From Thermosphaera sp. (GTDB lineage: Archaea; Thermoproteota; Thermoprotei_A; Sulfolobales; Desulfurococcaceae), in assembly GCA_038827615.1 (NCBI GenBank), contig JAWBNK010000001.1, positions 434,290-498,289 of the forward strand: a DNA stretch of 64,000 bases. Reading direction: 5' to 3'. Below, piece by piece: positions 16,636-25,999 of this stretch. How positions within the stretch are numbered: the stretch's first letter is position 1; every line of letters begins with the position of its first letter. The notes beneath the pieces were generated by a model that worked only from the letters and a program-made list of their open reading frames with translations, had not been told where the DNA came from and made no database searches. A program made the translations under genes and the position numbers.

Positions 16636-17832
16636 TTAAACATGTGTTTCAATCCACTCAGCCATGAGCTTGATACCCTTTTCAAGGTCCTGCTCGTTCA
16701 TTGTGACGAACGTTATTCTCAAATGCCCTTTACCCGAAGGACCAAATATTGACCCGGGCAACGTGATTACGGATTTCTCGTCAGCTATTTTCATAGCGAA
16801 TCTGAAATCATCCAAATTCAACTTCTCAAGATAGGCGGTAATGTCTGGGAACAAGTACATGCTAGCGACCGGTTTTTGAACCCTAGCTTCAGGCAAATAT
16901 TTGACCAATGCACTGTATGCAACATCCCGCCTCCTCATATAAACGGGAAGCACGTTCCTCAGGTATTCTTCCTTGAAGCCCATCTCCAAGTAATAGTAGG
17001 CAAGCCATTGACTCGGAACCGGGGCGACTATTCCCAACGCTCCTTTCAACTTGACAAGCTCTTTCACCACTTCTCTAGAAGTGTATATGTAGCCTAGTCT
17101 TCCGCCCGGAATCGCTATGTCCTTACTGAATGATCCCACGACTACCAAGTTATCGAGTGGAAGATATTTTTCAAGCCATACATGCTTACCTTCATAAACA
17201 ATGTGCTTGTAGGCGACATCGTATATTACCCATATCTTTTTTTCGACAGCTATTTCGGAAACAGTTTTTGCAACCTCTTCATTGATGATGCGAGAAGTAG
17301 GGTTGTCGGGGCTAGCAAACAGAATAGCTTTTGTCTTGCTAGTTATTTTTTCCTTAATACACTCTGGGTCGGGGCTAAAGCCTTTTTCATATGACTGGGG
17401 GCATGATTGTACTTTTAGACCTGCGAATTTCGCTAGGTCCCAGTAAACGCTGTAGCATGGTTCGAGTAAAAGGATCTCATCTCCTGGATCAGTTGTTGTA
17501 AAAATCGAGAGGACAAGCCCATCCGCGCCGCCTGAAACTATTAATATTTCATCAGGTGAAACTTCAACGCCCCCGTATTTTCGGAGGTCGTTTGATAATG
17601 CTTGCCTTAGTTCAAAAAGACCCTGAGTGGGAATATATCTGAAGTGTTTAAAGGGGTCCTCCTTTAATTTCTCAATGAAGAACTCTAGGGCTTTTTTGTC
17701 GGGTGGAAGTCCCGGTTGACCAGCCGTGTAATTGTAGACTTTCAATCCTTTACGGGCCAGTTCATCGGCTTTCGCTATGAGAAGCCTTTGCGGGTTTTGC
17801 TCTAGGTTTTTAACTCTCGCGGATACATTCAT
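16636..17832 (-). CDS. PLP-dependent class I aminotransferase
   Basis: Fold-type I aminotransferase of the aspartate aminotransferase family. Motifs: YTAGQPGLPP near the N-terminus, SPDNPTSRI, YDVAYKH, the PLP-lysine site GSFSKDIAIPGGRLGY, and a C-terminal LRITFVTM with the substrate-carboxylate arginine. Substrate specificity cannot be told from sequence; aspartate, aromatic or branched-chain amino acids are all possible. The start is ATG at 17832 with GAGGAGATATGT directly upstream, preferred over TTG at 17856. It is apparently a single gene or the first of a pair with the HD hydrolase. Confidence 0.9.
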   Translation of the reverse strand: MNVSARVKNLEQNPQRLLIAKADELARKGLKVYNYTAGQPGLPPDKKALEFFIEKLKEDPFKHFRYIPTQGLFELRQALSNDLRKYGGVEVSPDEILIVSGGADGLVLSIFTTTDPGDEILLLEPCYSVYWDLAKFAGLKVQSCPQSYEKGFSPDPECIKEKITSKTKAILFASPDNPTSRIINEEVAKTVSEIAVEKKIWVIYDVAYKHIVYEGKHVWLEKYLPLDNLVVVGSFSKDIAIPGGRLGYIYTSREVVKELVKLKGALGIVAPVPSQWLAYYYLEMGFKEEYLRNVLPVYMRRRDVAYSALVKYLPEARVQKPVASMYLFPDITAYLEKLNLDDFRFAMKIADEKSVITLPGSIFGPSGKGHLRITFVTMNEQDLEKGIKLMAEWIETHV

Positions 17833-17903
17833 ACATATCTCCTCGTATATATTCAATATATACCAATAAATATTCGAAGTATAAAACGATTAGAGCAGAA
17901 TCG

Positions 17904-19247
17904 TTAACCCACAAAAAACGATCCTATAGGATGAGGTATAAATCTATTCTTTTCCTTCCCCATTCTTTCTAACGGCTTCATCATGTGCTTGAAAGCACTA
18001 TATGGTGGTTGATACCATCCCTCGCTTAATCCTCTTTCGACGATTATTATCTTTCTGAAAGAATCTTTAGACCTGAAGCCACACTTCTCGCATTTAAAAC
18101 CCTTACCTCTCCCTGCACTCTTCAACCGTTTTCCACACCTTGGGCAGGTAGGGTTTTGAAATAAGAATTTTGGTTTGAGACTGACAACTCGGAGCTTTTC
18201 TAGGTTTAATGTAGAACCATGTGAAGTGGATGGAGGTCTCACACAGCCCTGAGCTTCTACAACGTCCCCTGGCTCTAGAAGTTCAACTATCTCTCTAAAC
18301 CACTTGGTAGGCTCGTAGGCGGCTACGTCAATACAGCAGTCACTATCGCATAGTTTGAAAAATACGTGTCCCCCGATCAATCTAACAGGTTTCGAGGAGA
18401 CTTCGCCGCGCACTCTTACGCACATATAAGGTCGAACGTAACAGATGCTAGCAACCGAGCGAATATGAGCATCCGTGTGCTGATTAGTTCTAAATATTGC
18501 TGCGAAATCTGCTTCCTCGCATAACTTCAACATTCTAAAAGCCTCTGTTAAGATTGATGGCGATTCTCCCCTAATCCCTAATAAGACTGGGTCAAACCCT
18601 CCAGGAAGGATGAGAACTCGGTTCTCACGGGGATCGTAGTTTAGAATAGTTTCTCCCTTGTAAACCTTATCCATCAATATGATACTTTCCTTGTCAACAC
18701 ATCGATCTTTTTCCAGATTTTCGCTCTTCCTATAAGCCAATAGCTCGTAGGTATAATCTTCATGCTCCATAGTGTTTCCAATGGCGCCGAGGGCTCCTAC
18801 AACGCCTCGATTGCCATGGAAACACTTTATAATATGTTCTGATCCCTCCAAAGACTTTAGGGCAAGGTCTACTGGAACAATATCGTGGAGGGCCTTCTTG
18901 GCGACTCTAACTACGTTGTGATTGACCTGTCCTTTCACGACGATGAAGCAGGGTTGATGTTTAGGATTCTTATATTGTTTAATGTAATCAATCATGATTT
19001 CTTCGATAATTTCACTTGTTTCAGATAATCCCATATTCGATATGAACCTGAGGGCGACAGCTCCATTTCCACGAGTTTTCCATGGGACTCCAGGGTTCAA
19101 TCTAACAAGATTTGGGTAATCAATGAAAACGTTTCCCAGTTCAATTAACTTTTTCGCAATTATAAGTGAGAGATGAGTGGTGCAACCTCCGAAAGGAGAG
19201 TCAACATCGTCGATTCCTACATGAAGAATATTTTCCCAATCCGTCAT
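17904..19247 (-). CDS. tiaS: tRNA(Ile2) 2-agmatinylcytidine synthetase
   Basis: Joins agmatine to C34 of the CAU-anticodon isoleucine tRNA so that it reads AUA, an archaea-only modification. The N-terminal domain starts HVGIDDVDSPFGGCTTH, the characteristic TiaS opening. KTRGNGAVALRF and HGNRGVVGALGAIG follow. An OB-like region is near residues 290-370, and a C-terminal zinc ribbon reads CPRCGKRLKSAGRGKGFKC with a further CGF. At 447 residues it is of family length. ATG at 19247 overlaps the stop of dys by four bases as ATGA, which decides the start over an upstream ATG at 19286. Confidence 0.93.
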   Translation of the reverse strand: MTDWENILHVGIDDVDSPFGGCTTHLSLIIAKKLIELGNVFIDYPNLVRLNPGVPWKTRGNGAVALRFISNMGLSETSEIIEEIMIDYIKQYKNPKHQPCFIVVKGQVNHNVVRVAKKALHDIVPVDLALKSLEGSEHIIKCFHGNRGVVGALGAIGNTMEHEDYTYELLAYRKSENLEKDRCVDKESIILMDKVYKGETILNYDPRENRVLILPGGFDPVLLGIRGESPSILTEAFRMLKLCEEADFAAIFRTNQHTDAHIRSVASICYVRPYMCVRVRGEVSSKPVRLIGGHVFFKLCDSDCCIDVAAYEPTKWFREIVELLEPGDVVEAQGCVRPPSTSHGSTLNLEKLRVVSLKPKFLFQNPTCPRCGKRLKSAGRGKGFKCEKCGFRSKDSFRKIIIVERGLSEGWYQPPYSAFKHMMKPLERMGKEKNRFIPHPIGSFFVG

Positions 19248-20242
19248 CTTTCCCCAGCTGAAATCTTTTCCTTCTTCAATAAACACTTTGAGCCTGCGAT
19301 TATTAAAGGCAATATTATTGTTGCATCACCGTAAACAGTGATGGTTTTTCCAAGTGGTTTTATTTTACCCCAGCTTACAGCTTCCCGTGGGTGGGCTCCA
19401 CTAAGACTTCCATCGTATTCCACTGCCGTCGTAACATAGATGGCGTAGTCGAGGCCTTCCCTGAACTGTGCCCACCATATTGTATGATGTTTGCTTATTC
19501 CTCCGCCAACGATCAACGCTCCAAGTTTTTGACTCGAAAACACTAGTTCGGCGAGCTTCTTTTCATCCTCTAGCAAATCTACCTCTAGCCCAATTGTTGA
19601 TTGGTTGAAAACTATTTGGGAACCGAACGCGCCATCGTAGAAACCTGGAACGAAAACTGGAGTCTTGGCCTCATACGCGGCTCTTAGAATGCTGTTTTCA
19701 TCATTGATGCGTCTTCCAGCCTCCCATAGAAGTTCGTAGCCGCTCCAACGCCTTCTATCTTTTACGAGTTCTTCGAACAACCTCCTAGAAAACCTCTCCA
19801 CAGTTAAGCCATAATTCTCTACTGGAATTAAGATGTTTCCCAGCCGGTGGATTTCGACCGCCTTTAAAAAAGCATCATCAAAACCCCAGTCTCCTTTATA
19901 ATAAACACCACCCGTGCCCCTAGCTATATCGTGGTCTATCATCCCGCACGTGGTAATGACCGCGTTAAAATATCCCTCTCGCAATAATTGCGCTAAAACC
20001 CCCCTTAAGCCCGTCGCAACCAAGTTCCCTGTGAAAGACAATATTTTGAAAACGTCTTTATCGAGAAACATGTCTGATAGTATTCTAGCAGCCTTAGACA
20101 AGTGGCCCGCCATGAAACCATGGGCTTGCTCGAAGTAGGTTAATAAATCGCACACTGACTCATCTCCTTTGATAGTGTAGTCCTTCACTCTATCTGTTAA
20201 AATACGCTTCCTAGCGTCTTCAATGAAACTCGACTCGCTCAA
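19244..20242 (-). CDS. dys: Deoxyhypusine synthase
   Basis: Transfers the aminobutyl group of spermidine (or a related donor) to a lysine of translation factor aIF5A, using NAD. Recognised by TTCGMIDHDIARG, GGGISKHH, VEYDGSLSGAHP and the active-site lysine in AVSWGKIKP (Lys293). At 332 residues it is of normal length. TTG at 20242 is the start, with GGGTGG seven bases upstream. The gene overlaps tiaS by four bases, pairing two translation-related modifications that both draw on arginine-derived amines. Confidence 0.95.
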   Translation of the reverse strand: MSESSFIEDARKRILTDRVKDYTIKGDESVCDLLTYFEQAHGFMAGHLSKAARILSDMFLDKDVFKILSFTGNLVATGLRGVLAQLLREGYFNAVITTCGMIDHDIARGTGGVYYKGDWGFDDAFLKAVEIHRLGNILIPVENYGLTVERFSRRLFEELVKDRRRWSGYELLWEAGRRINDENSILRAAYEAKTPVFVPGFYDGAFGSQIVFNQSTIGLEVDLLEDEKKLAELVFSSQKLGALIVGGGISKHHTIWWAQFREGLDYAIYVTTAVEYDGSLSGAHPREAVSWGKIKPLGKTITVYGDATIILPLIIAGSKCLLKKEKISAGER

Positions 20243-20306
20243 GCAGTTCCACCCAATTCATTTAAAGGATTACTCAATAATAACAATTTTTAAGGAAGAT
20301 GCTTAA

Positions 20307-20972
20307 ATGCTTGAACAGAACTTAATAACGGCGCTGTTAAAGCATAGAAGGCTCCTCATTGACGAACTCTCGACCCTGACAGGGTTAGACCGTGAAATAC
20401 TTATGGAAAGACTCGCTGATATAGGCGAATCTGTAAAAATCGTGGGCGAGGAAGTCTTTGTGAGAGATGTTCTAGGGTTGGTGGAGCACGCTCTTGACGC
20501 TGGTTTGGAGATAGGTAAGCTTAGCCGACTAGTTAGCTGGAGAGATTTCGAGAATATTGCTTCCGAGATATTGTCAATTCATGGATATGAGACGCTAAAC
20601 AACCTAGTGGCAAGCACGCCATTTAGGTTTCAAATAGATGTTTTCGCGATTGACACTCCTACTGGAAGAGGATTAGTCGTTGATTGCAAACATTGGGCAA
20701 CGTCATCACCAAGTAGGTTGGCCGAGGCGGCAAGAAATCATTATGTGAGAACGTTAAAGCTCGCGCAATCGATCAACAGTCTTTCTTTGAAATACCCGAT
20801 TATTAAAAACACGAGGTATCTCCTACCTATAGTTATAACTCTGACGACGCCGAGTCTTCGTTCCTTCCAAAACGTCCTAATAGTGAGTATAAGGGAATTG
20901 AACCGGTTTCTTCAGGAAATCTTCTATGTCATTGAGGAATTCAAGATAAAACCAGTATCGGTGTTAAAATAA
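20307..20972 (+). CDS. Winged-helix plus Mrr-like PD-(D/E)xK nuclease
   Basis: A 221-residue protein with an N-terminal helix-turn-helix-like part (residues 1-55) and a restriction-endonuclease-fold core. Core residues seen: Glu in RDFENIASEIL, Asp in FQIDVFAI, and the D-x-K element in VVDCKHW, the PD-(D/E)xK arrangement of Mrr-like nucleases. No methylase or specificity subunit is nearby, so a repair or replication role is more likely than restriction. It precedes PCNA on the same strand by about 70 bases, which supports a replication-linked role. Confidence 0.75.
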   Translation: MLEQNLITALLKHRRLLIDELSTLTGLDREILMERLADIGESVKIVGEEVFVRDVLGLVEHALDAGLEIGKLSRLVSWRDFENIASEILSIHGYETLNNLVASTPFRFQIDVFAIDTPTGRGLVVDCKHWATSSPSRLAEAARNHYVRTLKLAQSINSLSLKYPIIKNTRYLLPIVITLTTPSLRSFQNVLIVSIRELNRFLQEIFYVIEEFKIKPVSVLK

Positions 20973-21043
20973 TTGCTTCTCGCTAAGAAATAAATATGGT
21001 TGCAACATTAATTAAAATAGTGCTTACTCATATGGGTGGGTTT

Positions 21044-21784
21044 ATGATTAAAGTAGTCATACCTGAGGCGAAGATTTTCAAAGAATTATTCGAATCAATA
21101 GGAAAATTGGTGGATGAAGTATCCCTCAATATCACTAGAGATGAGATATTCTTAAAAGCCATGGATATCTCGGAAGTTGCTCTAATAGAGGTTCATTTTC
21201 CTAAAGAAATGTTTTTAGAATTTGTCGTTGATGAGGAGAGATCCCTAGGGTTTTCGACTTCGAGTATTCAGAAAGTATTGAAACACGTCAAGAAAGGCGA
21301 GAACCTCATATTAGAGTCGGATGGAGAGTACGTCAGTTTTCACATAGAAGGCCTTGTCAGGAGGGAGTATAAGTTTAGAAACCTGGATGTCCCAGTGCCT
21401 GATATACCGCCAGCTCGGCTTGATACTAGAGTCAAGGCTCAAATAATAGCGAGTATAGTTAATAATGCTATTCAGGATGTAGAGGTGGTTGGAAGCTCTA
21501 TCGAGCTTGAAGCTACATCTTCCAACGAGCTCGTCTTCAGAGGATATGGAACGGGTGTTAATGAAACAAGGTTGAAGCCCGGTTCTACCGGACTAATATT
21601 CTTGGAGATAATTGAGCCTTCCAAATCTCAGTATGATGTTTCATATCTGAGAAACATAATACAGTTGTGTAAGGTTTCAGACACGGTCACGCTGGGTTTT
21701 TCAACGGATTCTCCCCTCTTAATGGAGTTCATGATTGGAGGGACCGGGAAAGTAAGATATATTATGGCCCCGGCTTCAAAATAA
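21044..21784 (+). CDS. pcn: DNA polymerase sliding clamp (PCNA)
   Basis: Ring-shaped processivity factor that tethers DNA polymerase, FEN1 and ligase to DNA. At 246 residues it covers both clamp domains. Recognised by the start IKVVIPEAKIFKELFESIGK, FLKAMDISEVALIEVHF, and the C-terminal SPLLMEF...VRYIMAP, where the PIP-binding groove lies. ATG at 21044 is chosen because GGTGGG precedes it and the product then begins as homologues do; the frame is open to 20996. Relatives in this order often have several PCNA subunits. Only one is in the window. Confidence 0.95.
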   Translation: MIKVVIPEAKIFKELFESIGKLVDEVSLNITRDEIFLKAMDISEVALIEVHFPKEMFLEFVVDEERSLGFSTSSIQKVLKHVKKGENLILESDGEYVSFHIEGLVRREYKFRNLDVPVPDIPPARLDTRVKAQIIASIVNNAIQDVEVVGSSIELEATSSNELVFRGYGTGVNETRLKPGSTGLIFLEIIEPSKSQYDVSYLRNIIQLCKVSDTVTLGFSTDSPLLMEFMIGGTGKVRYIMAPASK

Positions 21785-21884
21785 ACTGCTTTATTGAGGC
21801 AATTACACGTATTGGAGATAAATGGAGTTTAAATCACCATAAATTTATTGAAAAGAAAGAGTATTCGTAGATAGGTGATAATGG

Positions 21885-23024
21885 ATGGAGCGTTCATTGC
21901 TGAACATGATAAAACCGCAATCACGAGGGCAAGTCAACCTACTTGAAGCCTTGAGAAACCAAAAATATGAGATTGTGGGGATTTTCGGACCAACAGGAAC
22001 TGGTAAAAGCTTATTCAGTATTCTATATGGAGTTGAAAGCGTTCTAAACGAGAGATACAAGAGATTCATAATTGCCCGTCCGTTAATCGATGTTACATCC
22101 GGAAAAGAGATAACTCCTGCAGACATAGGGGAGCTCTATTATGAGTTGGCATTATCTTATCTTAGAGATATATTATATGGATATGTCGATTGGAAATCTA
22201 TCGAAGATTTAATTAAGAATTACAGAATAGTTTTGGCAGATTCCCATTATCTGAGGGGAAGAACTTTCGACGACTCCCTTATCTTTCTTGATGATTCACA
22301 GAGCATTTCTTTGGAGAGCGCGATTGAAGTCATAACGAGGATTGGGAATAGAAGTAGGCTGATAATAGCTGGAGACCCCATATTTCAAAGGCCTACGGAG
22401 AGTAAAAACTCTATTCTACTTCTCAGAGAATTATTACTTAATGAGGATTCTGCAAAGGTGATTGATCTAGGATTAAGGGACATTGTCCGTCCTGGTGCCA
22501 AGAAGGGTATTAAACTATTATTGGAATCGAAAATGCGTTCGAGGAAGCTTAATGAAACGGAGAAGCAAATCGTTGATGTGGCACGAGTCCATGCCCCTGA
22601 TGCAGATTTAATAACTGTTGTTGACCTTATCGACTTAAAGAAGAAATTAGATATTTCTTCAGAGAACACACCGGACTCGTTAATAATAGTTAAAGAAGGG
22701 CATCTAGGGAGAATAATAGGGAAAAAAGGAGAGAGAATAGAAGCTATTGAAAAAGATGTGGGCTTGAAGATCAGAGCGACACAATTATCGTTAGACCTTC
22801 TCCCGTTAATAAAGGCTGTGCATCCCGTGGGTTGGATTATCAAACACATTGTTGAAGCAGATTTTGCCGGCCCCTTCATGATTGTAAAGATCGATGAGGA
22901 AGCCTATGGGGCTTTCGTGGGTCAGAGAGGAGTGTATGCGAGATTTATTGACGGGGTTTTAAACAGATTGATCGGCGCCTCTGTTAGGGTCTACGAGGCT
23001 AAGTCTCAAGAATCTAGGAAGTAA
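21885..23024 (+). CDS. PhoH-like ATPase with two C-terminal KH domains
   Basis: A 379-residue fusion of a PhoH-type P-loop ATPase with an RNA-binding region. Walker A is GPTGTGKS (35-42). The PhoH-specific RGRTFDDS leads into a Walker B reading LIFLDDSQS (132-140), where the usual DEAQN is DDSQS. The C-terminal part has KH-type GxxG loops at GKKG (279-282) and GQRG (346-349). It is probably an RNA-dependent ATPase or helicase in RNA processing or decay. The start is ATG at 21885, six bases after GGTGA. It follows PCNA by 100 bases on the same strand. Confidence 0.85.
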   Translation: MERSLLNMIKPQSRGQVNLLEALRNQKYEIVGIFGPTGTGKSLFSILYGVESVLNERYKRFIIARPLIDVTSGKEITPADIGELYYELALSYLRDILYGYVDWKSIEDLIKNYRIVLADSHYLRGRTFDDSLIFLDDSQSISLESAIEVITRIGNRSRLIIAGDPIFQRPTESKNSILLLRELLLNEDSAKVIDLGLRDIVRPGAKKGIKLLLESKMRSRKLNETEKQIVDVARVHAPDADLITVVDLIDLKKKLDISSENTPDSLIIVKEGHLGRIIGKKGERIEAIEKDVGLKIRATQLSLDLLPLIKAVHPVGWIIKHIVEADFAGPFMIVKIDEEAYGAFVGQRGVYARFIDGVLNRLIGASVRVYEAKSQESRK

Positions 23025-23037
23025 GCCCTTTCCTGGT

Positions 23038-23898
23038 TTAAATTATATTGACGTCTAAGACGACTTGAAATGTCCTCGGACCCACATTTCTCACAACTCT
23101 TGAGTTTTGAATAATATATTTTCTAACGTTGAGTTGATCAAGCTTTTCGTTGACAATCCTTGATGACTCGGTCAACGGGTTCATCCCCCTTGTCGTCTTA
23201 ACGTGAAGGTAGATGTGAACCCATCCCCTACCGTTTCTCAAAGCGGTAAGTGAGTACTTCAAGTACTCTAATGCCAGCTCCGGGTAAGGCATTATAACTC
23301 TATCGGCAGTATTTCTTAGAGATTTCTCAATGATTTCTCCAGCATCTCCCAAGAGGGGGATAACTATTTCCTCAACCTTATTGATCCTTATGTTTTCAAC
23401 CATGTATTCGAAAGCGTACGGATTTATGTCTATGCTGTAGACTTTTTCAGGTTTCGAGTATTTTGCAATTATGATGCTGAACAACCCAGCTCCCGCGAAC
23501 ATGTTGACCACTACTTCCCCTTTGCCCACGAGCTTAGCGATCCTCTTGTGCTCGTAGTTCAGTGTGGGAGATACATATACTTTGTTAATGTCGACTTTAA
23601 ACTGGCACCCATGCTCTCTATAAATGGTTTCACTACGATGTTCTCCCGCTAAGTGAACGTGTTTCCTCAGTCGATAGTGGCCTTCGATCCCAGGTATCCC
23701 GGCCCAAACGGTCTTTACGAAAGGAAATCTGGATAGAATTGCTTCCGCAAGAGGCCTGAGCTCCAAGGGTTGTATGTCCAGAGGGCATCTTATGACTGCG
23801 ATGTCGCCTATGAACTCAACTCTCTTCCAGATCTTTGAGGCTTTTTCCGCACCGTAGAGCTCCACTGCTAATTCCTTTAATATCTTACCTCGACCCAT
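23038..23898 (-). CDS. Trm5-family tRNA guanine-37 methyltransferase-like protein
   Basis: Class I SAM methyltransferase of the Trm5/Tyw2 family, which modifies G37 of tRNA or builds wyosine bases. SAM motif I is VVVNMFAGAGLFSI, motif II VYSIDINPYAFEYM, with DRVIMPYPELALEYL where canonical Trm5 carries NLP, so the catalytic motif is variant. The N-terminal region with GDIAVIRCP and GHYRLRKH matches the family. ATG at 23898 behind GGAGGG is used, overlapping nth by 14 bases; the frame is open to 23988. It could be Trm5a, Trm5b or Taw2. Confidence 0.8.
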   Translation of the reverse strand: MGRGKILKELAVELYGAEKASKIWKRVEFIGDIAVIRCPLDIQPLELRPLAEAILSRFPFVKTVWAGIPGIEGHYRLRKHVHLAGEHRSETIYREHGCQFKVDINKVYVSPTLNYEHKRIAKLVGKGEVVVNMFAGAGLFSIIIAKYSKPEKVYSIDINPYAFEYMVENIRINKVEEIVIPLLGDAGEIIEKSLRNTADRVIMPYPELALEYLKYSLTALRNGRGWVHIYLHVKTTRGMNPLTESSRIVNEKLDQLNVRKYIIQNSRVVRNVGPRTFQVVLDVNII

Positions 23899-24577
23899 GG
23901 GAGACAACCCTCCTACCGAGCTGGCAATACTCGAGCAGGGGGCAATTGATGCATTGTGGTTTAACCGCTCTGCAGACTCTTCTCCCATGTGTTATCAAGA
24001 GAAGATGTAGTGTTAGATAATTCTGAGGAGAGGTATTGGTCGCCCAAAACCTAGATATTTCTACATATCTTCCACCTTCAACGTAACCAAGTCTTTTCGT
24101 GACTCTTCTTATGTGAGTGTCTACAGGGAAAACCGGCTTCCCAAAGAACATTAAAAGAGTTACATCCGCGGTCTTATCGCCAATTCCCGGAAACTCAAGA
24201 AGTATTTTACGCGAACTATCCGTATCGCTCTTACTGATCAGTTCAATCAAATTTTTTTCGAAGCCTTCATTCGAGAATATCCTGGCTAGCTCAAGTATGA
24301 CTTGGCTACGGATCCTATGCATCCCAGCCGGCTTAATCCACTCCGAGACCCTCTCTGCTCCAGCCTCGATAATTCCATGTGGAGTAATTCTCCCCAGTTT
24401 TTCTCTGAGGTTTTCAAAAGCTTTCATCGCATTCCTATCCGACGTGTTCTGGCTAAGAATTACTCCTATTAAAAACTCGAATAACGAAGTCCTATTTACG
24501 CGGAAAATTGTAAATTCATTTTCATCTATTTTGTACTCTTCATCCAATATCCGTTTCATGACGTCTCCGATCTTCAA
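23885..24577 (-). CDS. nth: Endonuclease III (DNA glycosylase/AP lyase)
   Basis: Base-excision repair glycosylase that removes oxidised pyrimidines and cleaves AP sites. The helix-hairpin-helix EFPGIGDKTAD contains the catalytic Lys135, and PVDTHIRRV the catalytic Asp153. Four cysteines spaced C-x6-C-x2-C-x5-C (202, 209, 212, 218) hold the [4Fe-4S] cluster. At 230 residues it is of normal length. TTG at 24577 and ATG at 24559 (with CGGAG five bases before) are both reasonable starts. It lies between asnS and a tRNA methyltransferase gene and is probably cotranscribed with both. Confidence 0.93.
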   Translation of the reverse strand: MKIGDVMKRILDEEYKIDENEFTIFRVNRTSLFEFLIGVILSQNTSDRNAMKAFENLREKLGRITPHGIIEAGAERVSEWIKPAGMHRIRSQVILELARIFSNEGFEKNLIELISKSDTDSSRKILLEFPGIGDKTADVTLLMFFGKPVFPVDTHIRRVTKRLGYVEGGRYVEISRFWATNTSPQNYLTLHLLLITHGRRVCRAVKPQCINCPLLEYCQLGRRVVSHGSR

Positions 24578-24589
24578 TTTAAAACCTCG

Positions 24590-25891
24590 CTATGGATATA
24601 TCCTACCTCTAAACCTAGGGAAAGGCATGGTTTCCCTGATATGGTCTAGTCCTGTAATCCACATCAATATTCTCTCTATCCCTAGGCCGAATCCGCTGTG
24701 CGGAACACTTCCGTACTTCCTTAAATCAAGGTACCATTTGTAGTCCTCTGGGTTGTATCCCTGTTCTATTAATCTTTTGACGAGAGTGTCGTAGTCATCT
24801 TCGCGTTGCCCGCCTCCTATAATTTCTCCATACCCCTCAGGGGCCAGTAAGTCAAAACCTAACACTACATTAGGGTTGGAGGGGTCGAGCTTCATATAGA
24901 AGCTTTTAATATGTCTCGGAAAATGGGTCAGAAAGAAGGGTGCTTCGAAATCCATAGTAAGAATCTTCTCTTCGTCTGCGCCGAGGTCGTCACCCCATTT
25001 CACATTGATACCCTTCTTCTGGAGTATTTCTATTGCTTCATCGTACTTGATTCTTGGGTATGGCGTGCTTAGCGCGTATTTAAGTTTACTTGCATCTCTT
25101 CCAAGCTGTTCAAGCTCGCTTTTCCTTTCTTCAAGAACTTTTGAGACTATATGAGAGACGAGTTCTTCGGCCACCTTCATCATATCATTCATGTCATACC
25201 AAGCGGCCTCCGGCTCCAGGTGCCAATACTCTGCTAGATGACGTCTAGTCCTGGATTTCTCGGCCCTGAAGCTAGGTGTCAGGCTATACACTTTCTCCAA
25301 AGTATAAATCAATACTTCAAGGTACAGCTGAGCACTCTGGCTGAGAAATGCTGTTCGTTCGAAATACTGAACTGGGAAAAGGGTTGCTCCGCCCTCACAC
25401 GCCGATGCGGTGAGAATGGGGGGTGTTACTTCCCACCAACCATTCTTGTTAAAATATTCTCTTCCAGCCCTTAGTATTGTATGTTTGATTTTATAGAGTG
25501 AAGCGTACTTTGGACTACGGATCCATAAATGTCTCATATCCAAAAGGTATTCTAGACCTTCACCACCCTTTATTGGAAAATCCTTACTTTCTCCTACGAT
25601 CTGAAACGAGTTTGCATGGAGTTCAAGACCCCCAGGCGCCTTGGGTTCTTCGCGAACGATTCCACACGTGATGACGCTTGCTTCAAGTCCTATGTTCTTC
25701 AAGTAATTAACGAGCTCTTCTCCGAACCTAGAGGCATCGACTACCACTTGAATGACGCCTGTCGAGTCTCTAACTCTTATGAAGGCTTTTCCTCCCACCA
25801 CGCTTCTGCGGTATATCCATCCTCTTATACATATCTGGCTATCGGTCAGTCTCTGAGCGAAGATTGAATCTATGGGAGTGAACTCCAACAT
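24590..25891 (-). CDS. asnS: Asparaginyl-tRNA synthetase
   Basis: Class IIb synthetase that charges tRNA-Asn. The N-terminal 110 residues form the OB-fold anticodon-binding domain (CIRGWIYRR, FIRVRDSTG). The catalytic core has FLSQSAQLYLEV, motif 2 SFRAEKSRTRRHLAEYWHLE, YGEIIGGGQRE (AspRS has an S-x-x-Q pattern here) and motif 3 GFGLGIERILMW. The GEIIGGGQRE element favours AsnRS over AspRS. ATG at 25891, or GTG at 25894, is the start. A TATA-like TTAAATAA lies 41-48 bases upstream. It heads a likely asnS-nth-methyltransferase operon. Confidence 0.9.
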   Translation of the reverse strand: MLEFTPIDSIFAQRLTDSQICIRGWIYRRSVVGGKAFIRVRDSTGVIQVVVDASRFGEELVNYLKNIGLEASVITCGIVREEPKAPGGLELHANSFQIVGESKDFPIKGGEGLEYLLDMRHLWIRSPKYASLYKIKHTILRAGREYFNKNGWWEVTPPILTASACEGGATLFPVQYFERTAFLSQSAQLYLEVLIYTLEKVYSLTPSFRAEKSRTRRHLAEYWHLEPEAAWYDMNDMMKVAEELVSHIVSKVLEERKSELEQLGRDASKLKYALSTPYPRIKYDEAIEILQKKGINVKWGDDLGADEEKILTMDFEAPFFLTHFPRHIKSFYMKLDPSNPNVVLGFDLLAPEGYGEIIGGGQREDDYDTLVKRLIEQGYNPEDYKWYLDLRKYGSVPHSGFGLGIERILMWITGLDHIRETMPFPRFRGRIYP

Positions 25892-25931
25892 CACGCACCA
25901 TTGTCCTGTCTAGAATATGATTAAGAAGTGG

Positions 25932-25939
25932 TTATTTAA
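25932..25939 (-). promoter_or_regulatory. Predicted TATA box of asnS
   Basis: Minus-strand TTAAATAA centred about 44 bases before the asnS start. A transcript starting some 25 bases downstream would carry a leader of roughly 20 bases containing the GGTGC ribosome site. Seen in sequence; promoter function is inferred. Confidence 0.45.
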
Positions 25940-25999
25940 GATGTCTATGCTTCAATTGCGAGAGAGGTTTGGTTCTGATATAGGTTTTAAACATGGGAT

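Noticed and set aside
24590-25891. Aspartyl-tRNA synthetase
   Set aside because: The catalytic element reads GEIIGGGQRE, typical of AsnRS, while AspRS has a different pattern at this place; some uncertainty remains without a tree.
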